64,000 bases of DNA from contig NZ_JADCNH010000015.1 in assembly GCF_018904615.1 (NCBI RefSeq), positions 29,583 to 93,582 on the forward strand, read 5' to 3'. The position numbers and the translations under genes were made by a program. The first letter of the stretch is position 1; each line of letters opens with the position of its first letter. The notes under the pieces are model-generated. The model saw only the letters and a program-made list of their open reading frames with translations. It was not told the origin of the DNA and did no database searches. Shown here piece after piece: positions 39,641 to 49,261 of the stretch. This DNA comes from Verticiella alkaliphila. Its GTDB lineage: Bacteria > Pseudomonadota > Gammaproteobacteria > Burkholderiales > Burkholderiaceae_B.

Positions 39641-40760
39641 TATATTCACGGCAATCAAACAATAAGAGCCTGTGGATAAATCGCATAACCGCATCTTTTC
39701 CTGTCGATTCATCAGCTTGGCCGCGCTTTTTTCCGGGGGCAAGCTGTGCGCGGTGACGGGACGACGATGAACAACTTTCGGGTTTTCTGTCGTTGAGCCG
39801 ACTTATCCAGAATCGCCACACACCTTATCCCCAGATCCGCGAGGGATAACTGCGGTCAGGCAACCTGTGCGCGGCAGCATCCTGGATCGCCAGAAGCCCG
39901 TAGAAGCGATTTTCGGTCTTTTGACGGTCCGAGCCCGTTCCGCCCCTGAAAGCCGCCTGTGCAGCCTGCTGGACGTCTTGGCGGGCATGCTTTACACCTG
40001 ATTTCCCCACCGCCTTCGTCCGATCGTGCGCGGTTGGCGTTCACCACCGCCAGGTTGGATGACGTCATCCGGTCGTCGCAAACACAGTTGTCCACGTCGG
40101 CTCGACATCGAGGCAGTGCACAAGTCGCTTGTGCGCATGCGTCACGCTCGTCCATCTCCCGTTGCTGCCTCGAATCGCATGTGCTCGGGCGTCCAGCGGC
40201 ATGCTGGGCATGTACGTCCCTCCGTTTTTTCGTTGCTGACGGGGTTTGTCCCGCAGGGACTGGGGACAACCGGGATGGTGCGGACACGTTGCACACGCGT
40301 GAGGCTGCGCTTCCGGGGTTTGTTATCAATGTTTATGAATAGACGGCGATAACTACACAAGTGGCTGTGGATAACTGCATAACCCAAAAAAATTTCGAAA
40401 ATACAGTGACTTAGCCTGAGAAACGCCGTCTGATAAACCCGGGGTGATCTGCCGAACAATGTTGAACAACTTCGCTGACGGACGACAAAAGCGAAGTTGT
40501 CCAGATTCGGTGCACACCTTCTGCACATCGTCGCTCCATGGAGAGTATCCACAGCCCCTGTGGATAAAAATCTTCCGCGCTACGCGCGGTAACCCCGTCG
40601 GCAGGGGGCCATGCAAACGTGCCTGTCAACGCTGTTGAGGGCCGCCATACGCCGATGGCGAGCACATGGTGCTAGGCCCCCTGCGATGCGCGTGCGAGCG
40701 CGCTGTGCGTGCGTTACGGGCACAGGAGCTCTGGGGACAGCCGGGGGATAAGAGGCAATG
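39641..40760. other. Putative chromosomal replication origin (oriC), DnaA-box cluster
   Basis: This region has no convincing gene. Three exact DnaA boxes (TGTGGATAA) lie at 39671-39679, 40366-40374 and 40559-40567. Three more boxes match at eight of nine positions: TTATCCAGA at 39803, TTATCCCCA at 39825 and GTATCCACA at 40545. An A/T-rich stretch (40375-40410, with AAAAAAATTTCGAAAA) directly follows the second exact box and could be the unwinding element. The change of gene direction, the nearby parS cluster and the mnmG-rsmG-parAB genes all support an origin. No dnaA gene is in the window. The boundaries are approximate. Confidence 0.8.
39671..40382 (+). repeat. Pair of DnaA-box-containing direct repeats
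   Basis: TGTGGATAA followed by two or three bases and GCATAACC occurs twice, at 39671-39690 and 40366-40384. Apart from the short spacer the copies are identical. They flank most of the putative origin and may be extended DnaA or initiator sites. The interval given covers both copies. Confidence 0.6.
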
Positions 40761-40784
40761 CCCGGCGCGTGGCGCCGGGCAGGA

Positions 40785-41690
40785 TCAGAACCGCGTGTTG
40801 CGGGTAACGGACCAGCGTGCGGAGAACGCGCCCAACAGGGCGCCGCCGAGGATGAAGGCCGCCAGCCAGGCCCCACTTGGGAGCGTCAGGGCGAAATCAC
40901 TGCCGTAACTGCGCGCGAGCTCGCGCACGGCGCCGTTGAGCAGCTGTAGGCCCAACAGCGAGCCTACGATGGCAAGCAGGCCTGCCGCGCCGACCGTGAG
41001 CGCGCCCAGGTAGAGGAAGGGGCGACGAACGAAACGCTCGGTGGCCCCCACCAGACGCGCCACGGTGATCTCCTCGCGCTGCGAGAGCGCCTGCATGCGC
41101 ACGGTATTGAACACCGTGGCGAGCACGGCGATCGCCACACCGAGCGACAGCAGCAGGAGTCCGATGTTGGCGAACCGCAGCAGCGCCTGGAGCCGCTGCA
41201 CCCACTCACTGTCGAGCTGGACGTTGTCCACGCCATCCCACTGGCGCCAGACGTTGGCCAGGCGCGCGGCACGTTCGGCGAAATCCGAGCCTGCCAGGCT
41301 CACGATGACGGCATCGGGCAGCGGATTCTGCGGCAAGACGGCGAGCGCATCGGACCAGGCGGGATTCGCCCGGAGTCCCGCAAGCGCCTGGTCCCGCGTG
41401 ACGACCTGCACGCCCGCGATGTCGGCGCCGTGCTCGGTCTGGATCCGCTTGGCGAGGGCTGGCGCGGCACTCGCCGGGGCGGATGTGCGCAGAAAGACGG
41501 TGACTTCCGGGCCGGTGGTGAGGCTGCTCGCGATCGGCTGGACTGACACCAGCACGGCTGCGCCCATCAGCGGCACGGCCAGGGCGAGGGCGATGACAAG
41601 GATGTTGGCGAGGGACGAAAAGGGTTGCGCCGCGAGTCGGCGCAGGGTGACGCCCAGGGCGTAGCGGTGCTGGCGGAACCAGGCGTTCAT
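40785..41690 (-). CDS. ftsX: Cell division protein FtsX
   Basis: This 301-residue ABC-type membrane protein has four membrane helices and a periplasmic loop after the first. FtsX forms a complex with FtsE that activates septal cell-wall hydrolases through adaptors such as EnvC. Recognisable features are the N-terminal cytosolic segment RQHRYALGVTLRRLAAQPFS, the loop beginning GPEVTVFLRTS, and RMQALSQREEITVARLVGAT before helix 3. It overlaps ftsE by ATGA. Confidence 0.94.
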   Translation of the reverse strand: MNAWFRQHRYALGVTLRRLAAQPFSSLANILVIALALAVPLMGAAVLVSVQPIASSLTTGPEVTVFLRTSAPASAAPALAKRIQTEHGADIAGVQVVTRDQALAGLRANPAWSDALAVLPQNPLPDAVIVSLAGSDFAERAARLANVWRQWDGVDNVQLDSEWVQRLQALLRFANIGLLLLSLGVAIAVLATVFNTVRMQALSQREEITVARLVGATERFVRRPFLYLGALTVGAAGLLAIVGSLLGLQLLNGAVRELARSYGSDFALTLPSGAWLAAFILGGALLGAFSARWSVTRNTRF

Positions 41691-42397
41691 GGACGTCCCC
41701 GCGCGGCGCCGGCTGTGGCGCTGGCCATGGCGGCCAAGGTCTTCTCGTCGTACACGCGGCCATTCTCCACATGAAGGATGCGGTTGGAATGGCCCGCGAG
41801 CAATTCGCGATCGTGCGTGGCGATCAGCATGGTCACCCCGACGCGGTTGAAATCCCGGAACACCTCGATGATGCGTTCGGCGCTCGCATGATCCAGGTTG
41901 GCGGTCGGCTCATCGGCGATCAGGATGGCGGGACGGTTGACGATCGCCCGGGCAATCGCCAGGCGCTGCTGATCACCGCCCGATAACTCGATGGGCCGCC
42001 GGGTCTCCTTGCCGGCGAGTCCGACCTTCTCGATCGCGGCCCGCGCACGCGCGGTGGCCGTTGCAGGGTCGTGCCCCGTGACGATCAGCGGCATGAGCAC
42101 GTTGTCGAAGGCGCTGCGGTCGTTGAGCAGGTGGGTATCCTGCAGGATCACCCCCACGGCGCGTCGCAGGTAGGGTCGCGCCCGTGCCGTGAGCTTGCCC
42201 AGATCCTGACCGTTGACCTGGATGCGGCCACGGCTGGCCGGGATCAGACCGGCAATGAGCTTGAGCAGGGTGGACTTCCCGGCGCCGGAAGGTCCGGAGA
42301 CGAAGACGAACTCCCCGGCGCCCACATGGAAGCTCGCATCGGCCAGGGCATTGATGCCTCGGCCATAGGACTTGAAGACGTGGCTGAATTCGATCAT
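41687..42397 (-). CDS. ftsE: Cell division ATP-binding protein FtsE
   Basis: This 236-residue ABC ATPase has Walker A GPSGAGKSTLLKL, the signature LSGGDQQRLAIARA and Walker B ILIADEPTANLD. It drives FtsX at the divisome. The N-terminus MIEFSHVFKSYGRGI is the FtsE hallmark. In many bacteria ftsY precedes this pair; here it does not, and the upstream region is shared with a divergent amino-acid transporter. Confidence 0.95.
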   Translation of the reverse strand: MIEFSHVFKSYGRGINALADASFHVGAGEFVFVSGPSGAGKSTLLKLIAGLIPASRGRIQVNGQDLGKLTARARPYLRRAVGVILQDTHLLNDRSAFDNVLMPLIVTGHDPATATARARAAIEKVGLAGKETRRPIELSGGDQQRLAIARAIVNRPAILIADEPTANLDHASAERIIEVFRDFNRVGVTMLIATHDRELLAGHSNRILHVENGRVYDEKTLAAMASATAGAARGRP

Positions 42398-42476
42398 GAG
42401 GCGGAAATAGTACCCCAGCCGCAAGTCGCCGATGCACGTGATTGCGCCATGCTGGTGCGAGAATCGAGACGCTTTT

Positions 42477-42501
42477 TGCACCCGGGTGCATACGTGGTGC
42501 A
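42477..42501 (+). promoter_or_regulatory. Candidate NtrC-type activator site
   Basis: The 14-bp perfect palindrome TGCACCCGGGTGCA is followed six bases later by the half-site GGTGCA. These match the arms of NtrC sites, although the palindrome spacing is shorter than the standard three-base centre. It lies about 60 bases upstream of the sigma-54 promoter of the ABC transporter, so an activator role is plausible. Confidence 0.45.
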
Positions 42502-42545
42502 TGCAATGGCTGCATGGCACTGGGCGCGGATAAATCTGGTTTCTT

Positions 42546-42561
42546 TGGCACATAACTTGCA
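42546..42561 (+). promoter_or_regulatory. Sigma-54 promoter of the amino-acid ABC transporter
   Basis: TGGCACATAACTTGCA contains the invariant GG and GC of the -24/-12 elements with the correct 12-base offset and consensus flanks. Transcription would start near 42572, about 95 bases before the receptor gene. This indicates nitrogen-linked control. Confidence 0.85.
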
Positions 42562-42666
42562 CATGTGTGACCAGTCGCGTCGGGGATTACCCTGTTGTCA
42601 CAGGCCCGGGTAGCGCCGCTACTATGTTTTGCCGCTGTACCCCCCATTTGCCGAGGAGATTCACCC

Positions 42667-43689
42667 ATGAAGACTTTCTGGAAACCGCTCGCCCTGGCCA
42701 CGGCCCTGTTCTCATTCACCGCTGGTGCCCAGGCAGGACAGACCTTCGATGCTGTCAAGAAGAAGGGCTATGTCCAATGCGGCTTCTCCACCGGCATTCC
42801 GGGTTTCTCCTTTGCCGACGGCAAGGGACAATGGACCGGGCTGGACGTCGACATGTGCCGTGCCGTGGCCGCCGCGATGTTCGGTGACGCGACCAAGTTC
42901 CGCGCGTCGCCGCTGAACACCCAGCAGCGTTTCACGGCGTTGCAGTCTGGCGAGATCGATGTGCTCACCCGCAACACCACCGTCACCCTGACGCGCGATT
43001 CGACGCTCGGCCTGCTCGGCGTTGGTGTCAACTACTACGACGGCCAGGGCGTGATGGTCACGACCAAGCTGGGCGTGGACAGCGCCAAGGATCTGTCTGG
43101 CGCCACCGTGTGTGTGCAGCCGGGCACCACCACCGAGCTCAACCTCGCCGACTGGTTCCGCGCGAACAAGCTCGACTTCAAGCCGGTCGTGATCGAGAAG
43201 TACGACGAAGTGGTCCGCGCGTTCGAATCCGGCCGCTGCGATGCCTTCACGACGGACAAGTCGCAGCTCGCGTCCACGCGTTCCACGCAGTTCGCCAACC
43301 CGGACGACTACAAGATCCTGCCCGAGGACTTCTCCAAGGAGCCGCTGGGCCCGATGGTGCGCCAGGGCGACGAGCAGTGGTTCAACGTGGTGCGCTGGAC
43401 GCTGAACGCCATGATCGAAGCCGAGGAATACGGCATCAATTCGGGTAACGTCGACGAGATGATGAAGAGCACCAACCCGAACATCCAGCGCATCCTCGGC
43501 GTGACGCCGGGCATGGGCAAGAACCTCGGTCTGGATGACAAGTGGGCCTACAACATCATCAAGCAGGTGGGTAACTACGGCGAAAGCTTCGAGCGCAATC
43601 TGGGTGGCGGCAGCGCCATGAAGCTCGAGCGCGGCCTGAACGCGCAGTGGAAGGACGGCGGCCTGATGTACGCGTGGCCGGTGCGCTGA
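42667..43689 (+). CDS. aapJ: General/polar L-amino-acid ABC transporter receptor (AapJ/BztA type)
   Basis: This 340-residue periplasmic receptor has a signal peptide (MKTFWKPLALATALFSFTAG, cleavage near AQAG). Conserved receptor segments are VQCGFSTGIPGFSFAD, CVQPGTTTELNLADWF and FTTDKSQLASTR, which are typical of AapJ/BztA rather than GltI or FliY. Ligands of that group include glutamate, glutamine, aspartate and asparagine. It is followed by two permeases and an ATPase in the standard JQMP order, all behind a sigma-54 promoter. Confidence 0.9.
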   Translation: MKTFWKPLALATALFSFTAGAQAGQTFDAVKKKGYVQCGFSTGIPGFSFADGKGQWTGLDVDMCRAVAAAMFGDATKFRASPLNTQQRFTALQSGEIDVLTRNTTVTLTRDSTLGLLGVGVNYYDGQGVMVTTKLGVDSAKDLSGATVCVQPGTTTELNLADWFRANKLDFKPVVIEKYDEVVRAFESGRCDAFTTDKSQLASTRSTQFANPDDYKILPEDFSKEPLGPMVRQGDEQWFNVVRWTLNAMIEAEEYGINSGNVDEMMKSTNPNIQRILGVTPGMGKNLGLDDKWAYNIIKQVGNYGESFERNLGGGSAMKLERGLNAQWKDGGLMYAWPVR

Positions 43690-43791
43690 TACCGCCTCGG
43701 CGGGCGAGTCGGGTGAACCGGCTCGCGCCACATGCCCGGGCATGGCCAGACAGCCTTGCCCGGGCCGCATGATTCCGTCACAGGTAACGGT

Positions 43792-44985
43792 ATGGCTGCA
43801 TCACCTGAAAAACCGCGCACCGAACGTCCTTCCGTGCGCCTGAGCTGGAACGATCCCACGCTGCGCGCCGTGGTCTACCAGGTCCTCGCGGTGGCTCTCG
43901 TGGGCTGGGCGATCTGGTTTCTCGTCTCCAACACGCTCAACAATCTGGCCACACGCAACATCGCCACGGGCTTCGGCTTCCTGAATCGGGAAGCGGGCTT
44001 TGCCATTGGCGAGAGCCTGATCGCCTACACCCCGGCCGATACGTATCGCCACGCGATCACCGTGGGCATCGTGAACACGCTGCGCGTGGCGGCTGTCGGC
44101 ATCGTGCTCGCCACCGTGATCGGCACGATCGTGGGGATCGCACGACTCTCGCGCAACTGGCTCATCAGCCGACTCTCGAGCATCTACGTCGAAGTGCTGC
44201 GCAACATTCCGCTGCTGCTGCAACTCTTCTTCTGGTACGCGATCATCACCGAGAACACGGCCGGGCCGCGCCAGGCGTTGAATCCGCTGCCCGGCGTCTT
44301 CATCTCGAATCGCGGCATCAAGCTGCCGTGGATGACCGATGATCCTGGCTTCGACTTCCTGCTCTGGGGACTGTTGCTCGCCGTCGTGCTCACGCTGGGC
44401 TTTGCCCATTACGCGCGACGCCGACAGGCAAGTACGGGTCGCCGCCCCCCGGTGGGCAAGGTCGGCCTGGCGCTGATCCTCGGCCTGCCGCTCATCGGCT
44501 GGATGGTGGGCGGTGCCCCCACGGCGCTCGACATGCCGGAGCTGCGCGGCTTCAACTTCGTCGGTGGGCTCACGCTGTCGCCCGAGTTCGCGGCGCTGCT
44601 GGTGGGGCTCTCGATGTACACCTCGGCGTTCGTGGCCGAGATCGTGCGCTCAGGTATCCAGGCGGTGCCGAACGGCCAGACCGAAGCGGCGAGCGCGATC
44701 GGTCTGCGCAACAGCCTCGTGCTGCGTCTGGTGGTGCTGCCGCAGGCCCTGCGCGTCATCATCCCGCCGATGACGAGCACCTACCTCAACCTCATGAAGA
44801 ACAGCTCGCTGGCCGTGGCCATCGGGTATCCGGACATCGTCTCGGTGGTCAACACCACGCTGAACCAGACGGGTCAGGCCATCGAGGGCGTGGCCATCAT
44901 CATGGCGGCGTATCTGACGGTGAGCCTGTCGATCTCCCTCTTCATGAACTGGTACAACCGGCACATTGCGCTGGTGGAGCGATAG
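43792..44985 (+). CDS. aapQ: Amino-acid ABC transporter permease (AapQ/BztB type)
   Basis: This permease of about 397 residues, longer than most His/Glu permeases as is usual for AapQ, has a central insert between its membrane segments. The EAA-type loop reads EAASAIGLRNSLVLRLVVLP and contacts the ATPase. It begins after a short GC-rich gap, and its stop is one base from the next permease start. Confidence 0.93.
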   Translation: MAASPEKPRTERPSVRLSWNDPTLRAVVYQVLAVALVGWAIWFLVSNTLNNLATRNIATGFGFLNREAGFAIGESLIAYTPADTYRHAITVGIVNTLRVAAVGIVLATVIGTIVGIARLSRNWLISRLSSIYVEVLRNIPLLLQLFFWYAIITENTAGPRQALNPLPGVFISNRGIKLPWMTDDPGFDFLLWGLLLAVVLTLGFAHYARRRQASTGRRPPVGKVGLALILGLPLIGWMVGGAPTALDMPELRGFNFVGGLTLSPEFAALLVGLSMYTSAFVAEIVRSGIQAVPNGQTEAASAIGLRNSLVLRLVVLPQALRVIIPPMTSTYLNLMKNSSLAVAIGYPDIVSVVNTTLNQTGQAIEGVAIIMAAYLTVSLSISLFMNWYNRHIALVER

Positions 44986-44986
44986 C

Positions 44987-46102
44987 ATGCGCAGCACCGA
45001 CATGACCTCTCCGCCCTCGCCCATTCCCGGCTCGGACACGCCCCCCATCCAGCGGCGCAGCGCCTGGCGCTGGGCGCGCGAAGGCCTCTTCTCCTCGCCG
45101 CTGAACATCCTCCTCACGGTGCTCTCCGTCTGGCTGATCCTCTACAGCCTGCCGGCCATCATCGACTGGGCGTTCCTCAGCGCGAACTTCACGGCCAGCA
45201 CGGCGCAGGAATGCCGCGAGGTGACGGGGGCGTGCTGGGCTTTCATCCGTGAGAAGCACCGGCTCATCCTCTTCGGCCTGTATCCGTACGACGAGCAGTG
45301 GCGCCCCCTGCTGGTGGCCATCATCCTCACGGGCACGCTCGTGATCAGTGCGATCCCCCGCTTCTGGCGCCGCAGCCTGGCGCTCGTCTGGGTGGTGTCG
45401 CTCACCGCGTCAGGTGTGCTGATGTGGGGCGGCGTGCTGGGACTCACCTATGTGGACAACAGCCGCTGGGGCGGTCTGCCCCTGACGCTGATCCTGTCGA
45501 CGTTCGGCATCGCCTTCGCCTTCCCGCTTGGCGTGCTGCTGGCGTTGGGACGACGCTCCAAGCTGCCGGCGATCCGCACGATCTGCACGGTGTACATCGA
45601 GCTGATCCGGGGCGTGCCCCTCATCAGCCTGCTCTTCATGTCCTCGGTGATGCTGCCGCTCTTCCTGCCGGTGGGCTTTTCCATCGACAAGCTCCTTCGT
45701 GCGCAGATCGCCATCATCATGTTCGCGGCCGCCTACGTGGCCGAGACGGTGCGCGGCGGCCTGCAGGCCATCCCGAAGGGCCAGATCGAGGGTGCCGAGT
45801 CCATTGGGCTGTCCTACTGGCAGCAGATGCGCATGATCGTGTTGCCGCAAGCGTTGAAGATCGTCATCCCGCCCCTGGTCGGGATCTTCATCTCGCTCTT
45901 CAAGGACACCTCGCTCGTGGTGATCATCGGCATCTTCGACTTGACCCAGGCGGCCAAGGCGGCGCTGTCCGATGCCGCGTGGCGTGGCTTCGGTGTCGAG
46001 GTGTATGTCTTCATCTCGATCATCTACTTCATCTACTGCTACTCGATGTCCAAGTACAGCCAGGCGCTCGAGCGCCGGTTGTCCACAGGACATCATCGTT
46101 GA
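44987..46102 (+). CDS. aapM: Amino-acid ABC transporter permease (AapM/BztC type)
   Basis: This 371-residue permease partner of AapQ has several N-terminal helices with a periplasmic loop containing two Cys residues ([14 protein letters not shown]). The core domain has the EAA loop [20 protein letters not shown] and ends in [12 protein letters not shown]. It is tightly coupled to aapQ; a separate ribosome site is hardly needed at one-base spacing. Confidence 0.93.
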   Translation: MRSTDMTSPPSPIPGSDTPPIQRRSAWRWAREGLFSSPLNILLTVLSVWLILYSLPAIIDWAFLSANFTASTAQECREVTGACWAFIREKHRLILFGLYPYDEQWRPLLVAIILTGTLVISAIPRFWRRSLALVWVVSLTASGVLMWGGVLGLTYVDNSRWGGLPLTLILSTFGIAFAFPLGVLLALGRRSKLPAIRTICTVYIELIRGVPLISLLFMSSVMLPLFLPVGFSIDKLLRAQIAIIMFAAAYVAETVRGGLQAIPKGQIEGAESIGLSYWQQMRMIVLPQALKIVIPPLVGIFISLFKDTSLVVIIGIFDLTQAAKAALSDAAWRGFGVEVYVFISIIYFIYCYSMSKYSQALERRLSTGHHR

Positions 46103-46155
46103 TGCGCGGGGCCGGCACGCCGGCCCCGTTCGAGAACATTGCTGGGAGCATTGAC

Positions 46156-46896
46156 ATGGTCGAAGCCATCATCACCATGCAGGACCTGAACAAGTGGTAT
46201 GGCCAGTTCCACGTGCTGCGTCACATCAATCTCGATGTGGCCCGCGGCGAGCGCATCGTCATCTGCGGACCGTCCGGCTCGGGCAAGTCCACCCTGATCC
46301 GCTGCATCAACCGCCTCGAAGAACACCAGCAGGGCACGCTGGTGGTCAACGGCACCGAACTCACCAACAACCTGAAGAACATCGAGACCATTCGCCGCGA
46401 CGTGGGCATGGTGTTCCAGCACTTCAATCTCTTTCCGCACCTGACGGTGCTGGAGAATCTGACGCTCGGGCCGGTGTGGGTGCTCAAGCAGCCGCGCGCC
46501 GAGGCCGAGGCCACAGCCATGAAGTACCTGGAGCGCGTGCGCATCCCCGAGCAGGCGAACAAATACCCCGGCCAGCTCTCGGGCGGGCAGCAGCAACGGG
46601 TGGCGATCGCCCGGTCGCTCTGCATGAATCCCAAGATCATGCTGTTCGATGAGCCCACGTCCGCCCTGGACCCGGAAATGGTCAAGGAAGTGCTGGACGT
46701 GATGGTCAACCTGGCTACCGAGAGCGGCATGACCATGTTGTGCGTGACCCATGAGATGGGTTTTGCGCGCAAGGTGGCCAATCGGGTGATCTTCATGGAC
46801 CGCGGCGAGATCATCGAAGAGAACACGCCGGATCAGTTCTTCGACAATCCGCAGAATCCGCGCACCCAGTTGTTCCTGAGCCAGATCCTGCATTGA
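46156..46896 (+). CDS. aapP: Amino-acid ABC transporter ATP-binding protein (AapP/BztD type)
   Basis: This 246-residue ABC ATPase has Walker [14 protein letters not shown], signature [15 protein letters not shown], Walker [16 protein letters not shown] and the H-loop VTHEMGFAR. It energises the importer encoded upstream. GGGAG precedes the ATG. It ends the operon and is convergent with a LysR gene. Confidence 0.95.
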   Translation: MVEAIITMQDLNKWYGQFHVLRHINLDVARGERIVICGPSGSGKSTLIRCINRLEEHQQGTLVVNGTELTNNLKNIETIRRDVGMVFQHFNLFPHLTVLENLTLGPVWVLKQPRAEAEATAMKYLERVRIPEQANKYPGQLSGGQQQRVAIARSLCMNPKIMLFDEPTSALDPEMVKEVLDVMVNLATESGMTMLCVTHEMGFARKVANRVIFMDRGEIIEENTPDQFFDNPQNPRTQLFLSQILH

Positions 46897-46910
46897 GGTG
46901 GCGGGGTAGC

Positions 46911-47798
46911 CTACCGGCTGCCCTCGTTCTCATCCGCGAGCAGCGTCGTCAGCCGCACGCGCATCCAGTCGGCGGCGCTGCTGAGCGTCATACCCTGCAG
47001 CCACACCATCCGCACGGGCAACTGCGGCAACGCCATGGTGGGGCAGTCGAGTTGCCGCAACGACGTCGAGTTGCTCTCGTATTCGGTGATGCTGGTGGGA
47101 AGAATCGCCCAGCCCAGATCGTCGGCCACCATCTCTGCCATGCTGTAGCAGCTGTCTGCCTTCCAGACGCGCGGGCTGTAGGCGATCTCATCCACGCCAT
47201 CGGTGTGCATGAGCAATTGCCGGTACTTGGCCAGATCCTGCTGGGATACGCGCTCGAGCCCGAGCAAGGGGTGGCCCTTGCAGACGAACACCCCTTGCTG
47301 CAGATACCCGAGATGGCTTTGATCGAAGGCCTGAGACAAGGCGCCCCGCATCAGTTGGACGCCGACCTGCACGCGTTCCTGGCGCACGTACTGGGCGACT
47401 TCGGCGGCCGTGCCATTGAGCAGCGTCAGTTCGAGCTGGGGATAGGCGGCGGAGAAGTCGCGCAACAGCCGCGCGATGGGGCCATACGGCAGGGCTTCGT
47501 CCAGGGCAATGGCGAGCTTGGCCTGTTCGCCGGCTGCCAGCGCTTGGGCCCGATGATCGAAGACGTCGGCCTGGCGCAACATTTCTCGTGCTTCGCGCAG
47601 CAGCACGTCACCCGCTTCAGTCAATGACGCGCGATACCGGCTGCGGTCGAAAAGCTCGACCGACAGATCGGCCTCGAGCAGAGAGATGGCCGTGCTGACC
47701 GCAGATTGGGCCTTGCCGAGCCGTCGGGCACCGCCGCTGATGGACCCGGCCTCGGCGGCCGCCACGAAAAGGCGCAGCTGATCCAGATCCCATTGCAT
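46911..47798 (-). CDS. LysR family transcriptional regulator
   Basis: This 295-residue LysR protein has its helix-turn-helix at the N-terminus (LRLFVAAAEAGSISGGARRL followed by GKAQSAVSTAISLLEADL) and an effector domain. It is divergent from the flavin amine oxidase gene with a gap of about 105 bases, so it probably controls that gene. It resembles CbbR/NAC-type regulators no more than any other LysR, and no ligand can be inferred. Confidence 0.9.
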   Translation of the reverse strand: MQWDLDQLRLFVAAAEAGSISGGARRLGKAQSAVSTAISLLEADLSVELFDRSRYRASLTEAGDVLLREAREMLRQADVFDHRAQALAAGEQAKLAIALDEALPYGPIARLLRDFSAAYPQLELTLLNGTAAEVAQYVRQERVQVGVQLMRGALSQAFDQSHLGYLQQGVFVCKGHPLLGLERVSQQDLAKYRQLLMHTDGVDEIAYSPRVWKADSCYSMAEMVADDLGWAILPTSITEYESNSTSLRQLDCPTMALPQLPVRMVWLQGMTLSSAADWMRVRLTTLLADENEGSR

Positions 47799-47903
47799 CG
47801 GGACACTCTATCAGCATTCCCGATGGAGTTCATCTTGGCGCCCTCGGCACGCACGGCAAGAATGGCGCCGTGTTCATTTCGGAACGGCCGTGCCTCACAG
47901 GCC

Positions 47904-49181
47904 ATGCTTCATGTCATCTTTTCCAGGTCATGTCGACGCGTCGTGGTCGGTGCGGGCGCTGCCGGTCTGGCGGCTGCCCACCGTCTGCAATCGCGCGGCC
48001 ACACCGTGCTCGTGCTGGAAGCCAGCCAGCGGATCGGCGGTCGCGCCCATACGGACGTCTCGACCTTCTCCACCCCGATGGATCTGGGCTGCGCCTGGCT
48101 GCATCGGGCGGATCGCAACCCGCTGTCGGCTGTTGCCCGAGACCTCGGTTTTGGCGTGATGAGCCACGACGACGCGCCCGAGCACATCCGGGACGACGGT
48201 GTCGAGATCGATGCCGACGCGCGTCTGGCCTGGCATCGTGCCAGGTCCCGCCTGAGCAAGGCCGTGGCTTCCTATGGCATGCTCGGCAACAACGACATCG
48301 CCGTGAGCGCGCTGGTGCCTGACGATCGGCACTGGACGCACCTGGCCGCACTGGCGAACATCGCAGAGCTGGACTGTGGCGGGCCGAGCGGGCGCACGTC
48401 CACCCGCGGCCTGCAGTTCCAGGGGGATACCTGGCCCAACGTGCTGGTGCGCGAGGGCATGGGCGAGATCGTGCGTCACCTGGGCCGGGGGCTGACCATC
48501 GCGCTCGGCCAGCCGGTGTCGGCCATCGACGACACGGGCCATGGCGTGACGGTGACCGCCGCCGGCGGCACGGTGCGGGCTGCCCACTGCATCGTGACGG
48601 TGTCCACCGGCGTGCTGCGCGCCGAGATGATCCGGTTCCCGCGCGGGCTCGGCAACGAGTATCTGCGAGCGCTGGAGGCCATGCCCATGGGGCACTTCAA
48701 CAAGGTCATCGTGGAATTCGACCGGCCGATCCCGGGCGTGGCCCCAGGCGACATCGTCAACGAGGGGCGCACGGGCGATCCCGAGCGCGCGCTGCAGTTT
48801 CTCATCGGCCCCTGGAACACGACGTCTGTCGTGGCCTATGCGGGAGGCGACTATGGGCGCCACCTTAGCGAATCGCCGGCCGACACCGCCGTGGACGAGG
48901 TGGTGAGCCGCTTCACGCGCTGCATGGGCGGACTCGGTGCGCACCGCGTGGTGCGCCAGCGTGTGACGGACTGGTCGCGCAATGCGCTCTTTCAGGGCAG
49001 CTACGCCTATCTGCAAACCGGGGGCGGCGAGGCGCGCCGCATCCTGGGCGCCGAGGGGGACAGCCGCGTCCATTTTGCCGGCGAAGCCACGGCGACCGAG
49101 CTCGCGCAGACCTGCGGCGGGGCTTACCTCACAGGTATCGCCGCTGCACAACGGGTGCACGAGGCCGTCGAACTGGCGTGA
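47904..49181 (+). CDS. Flavin-containing amine oxidase
   Basis: This 425-residue FAD enzyme has the dinucleotide site VVVGAGAAGLAAAHRLQSRG, then LVLEASQRIGGRAHTD. The C-terminal FAD block is VHFAGEATATELAQTCGGAY with LTGIAAAQR. Members of this family oxidise polyamines, tryptamine-type amines or similar primary amines. The divergent LysR gene may regulate it. The start is uncertain: the ATG of MLHVIFSRSC lacks a good ribosome site. A better-looking ATG (MSTRR) lies just downstream in another frame, so a small indel at the 5' end is possible. Confidence 0.85.
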   Translation: MLHVIFSRSCRRVVVGAGAAGLAAAHRLQSRGHTVLVLEASQRIGGRAHTDVSTFSTPMDLGCAWLHRADRNPLSAVARDLGFGVMSHDDAPEHIRDDGVEIDADARLAWHRARSRLSKAVASYGMLGNNDIAVSALVPDDRHWTHLAALANIAELDCGGPSGRTSTRGLQFQGDTWPNVLVREGMGEIVRHLGRGLTIALGQPVSAIDDTGHGVTVTAAGGTVRAAHCIVTVSTGVLRAEMIRFPRGLGNEYLRALEAMPMGHFNKVIVEFDRPIPGVAPGDIVNEGRTGDPERALQFLIGPWNTTSVVAYAGGDYGRHLSESPADTAVDEVVSRFTRCMGGLGAHRVVRQRVTDWSRNALFQGSYAYLQTGGGEARRILGAEGDSRVHFAGEATATELAQTCGGAYLTGIAAAQRVHEAVELA

Positions 49182-49261
49182 GCGGTCTGCGGCAGGCCAC
49201 CCGGTAAGCGCAAGCTCTTCAGTCATCGGCGCTGCGCGGCGAGACCGCGTCACTGGCAGGT

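Noticed and set aside
40142..40552. 136-codon minus-strand frame in the origin region
   Set aside because: It crosses DnaA boxes and the A/T-rich tract and encodes a Cys/Arg-rich sequence without similarity.
47904..47960. Fourth indel at the 5' end of the amine oxidase gene
   Set aside because: A nearby ATG in another frame looks attractive (MSTRR), but the current frame already has a usable start, so evidence is insufficient.
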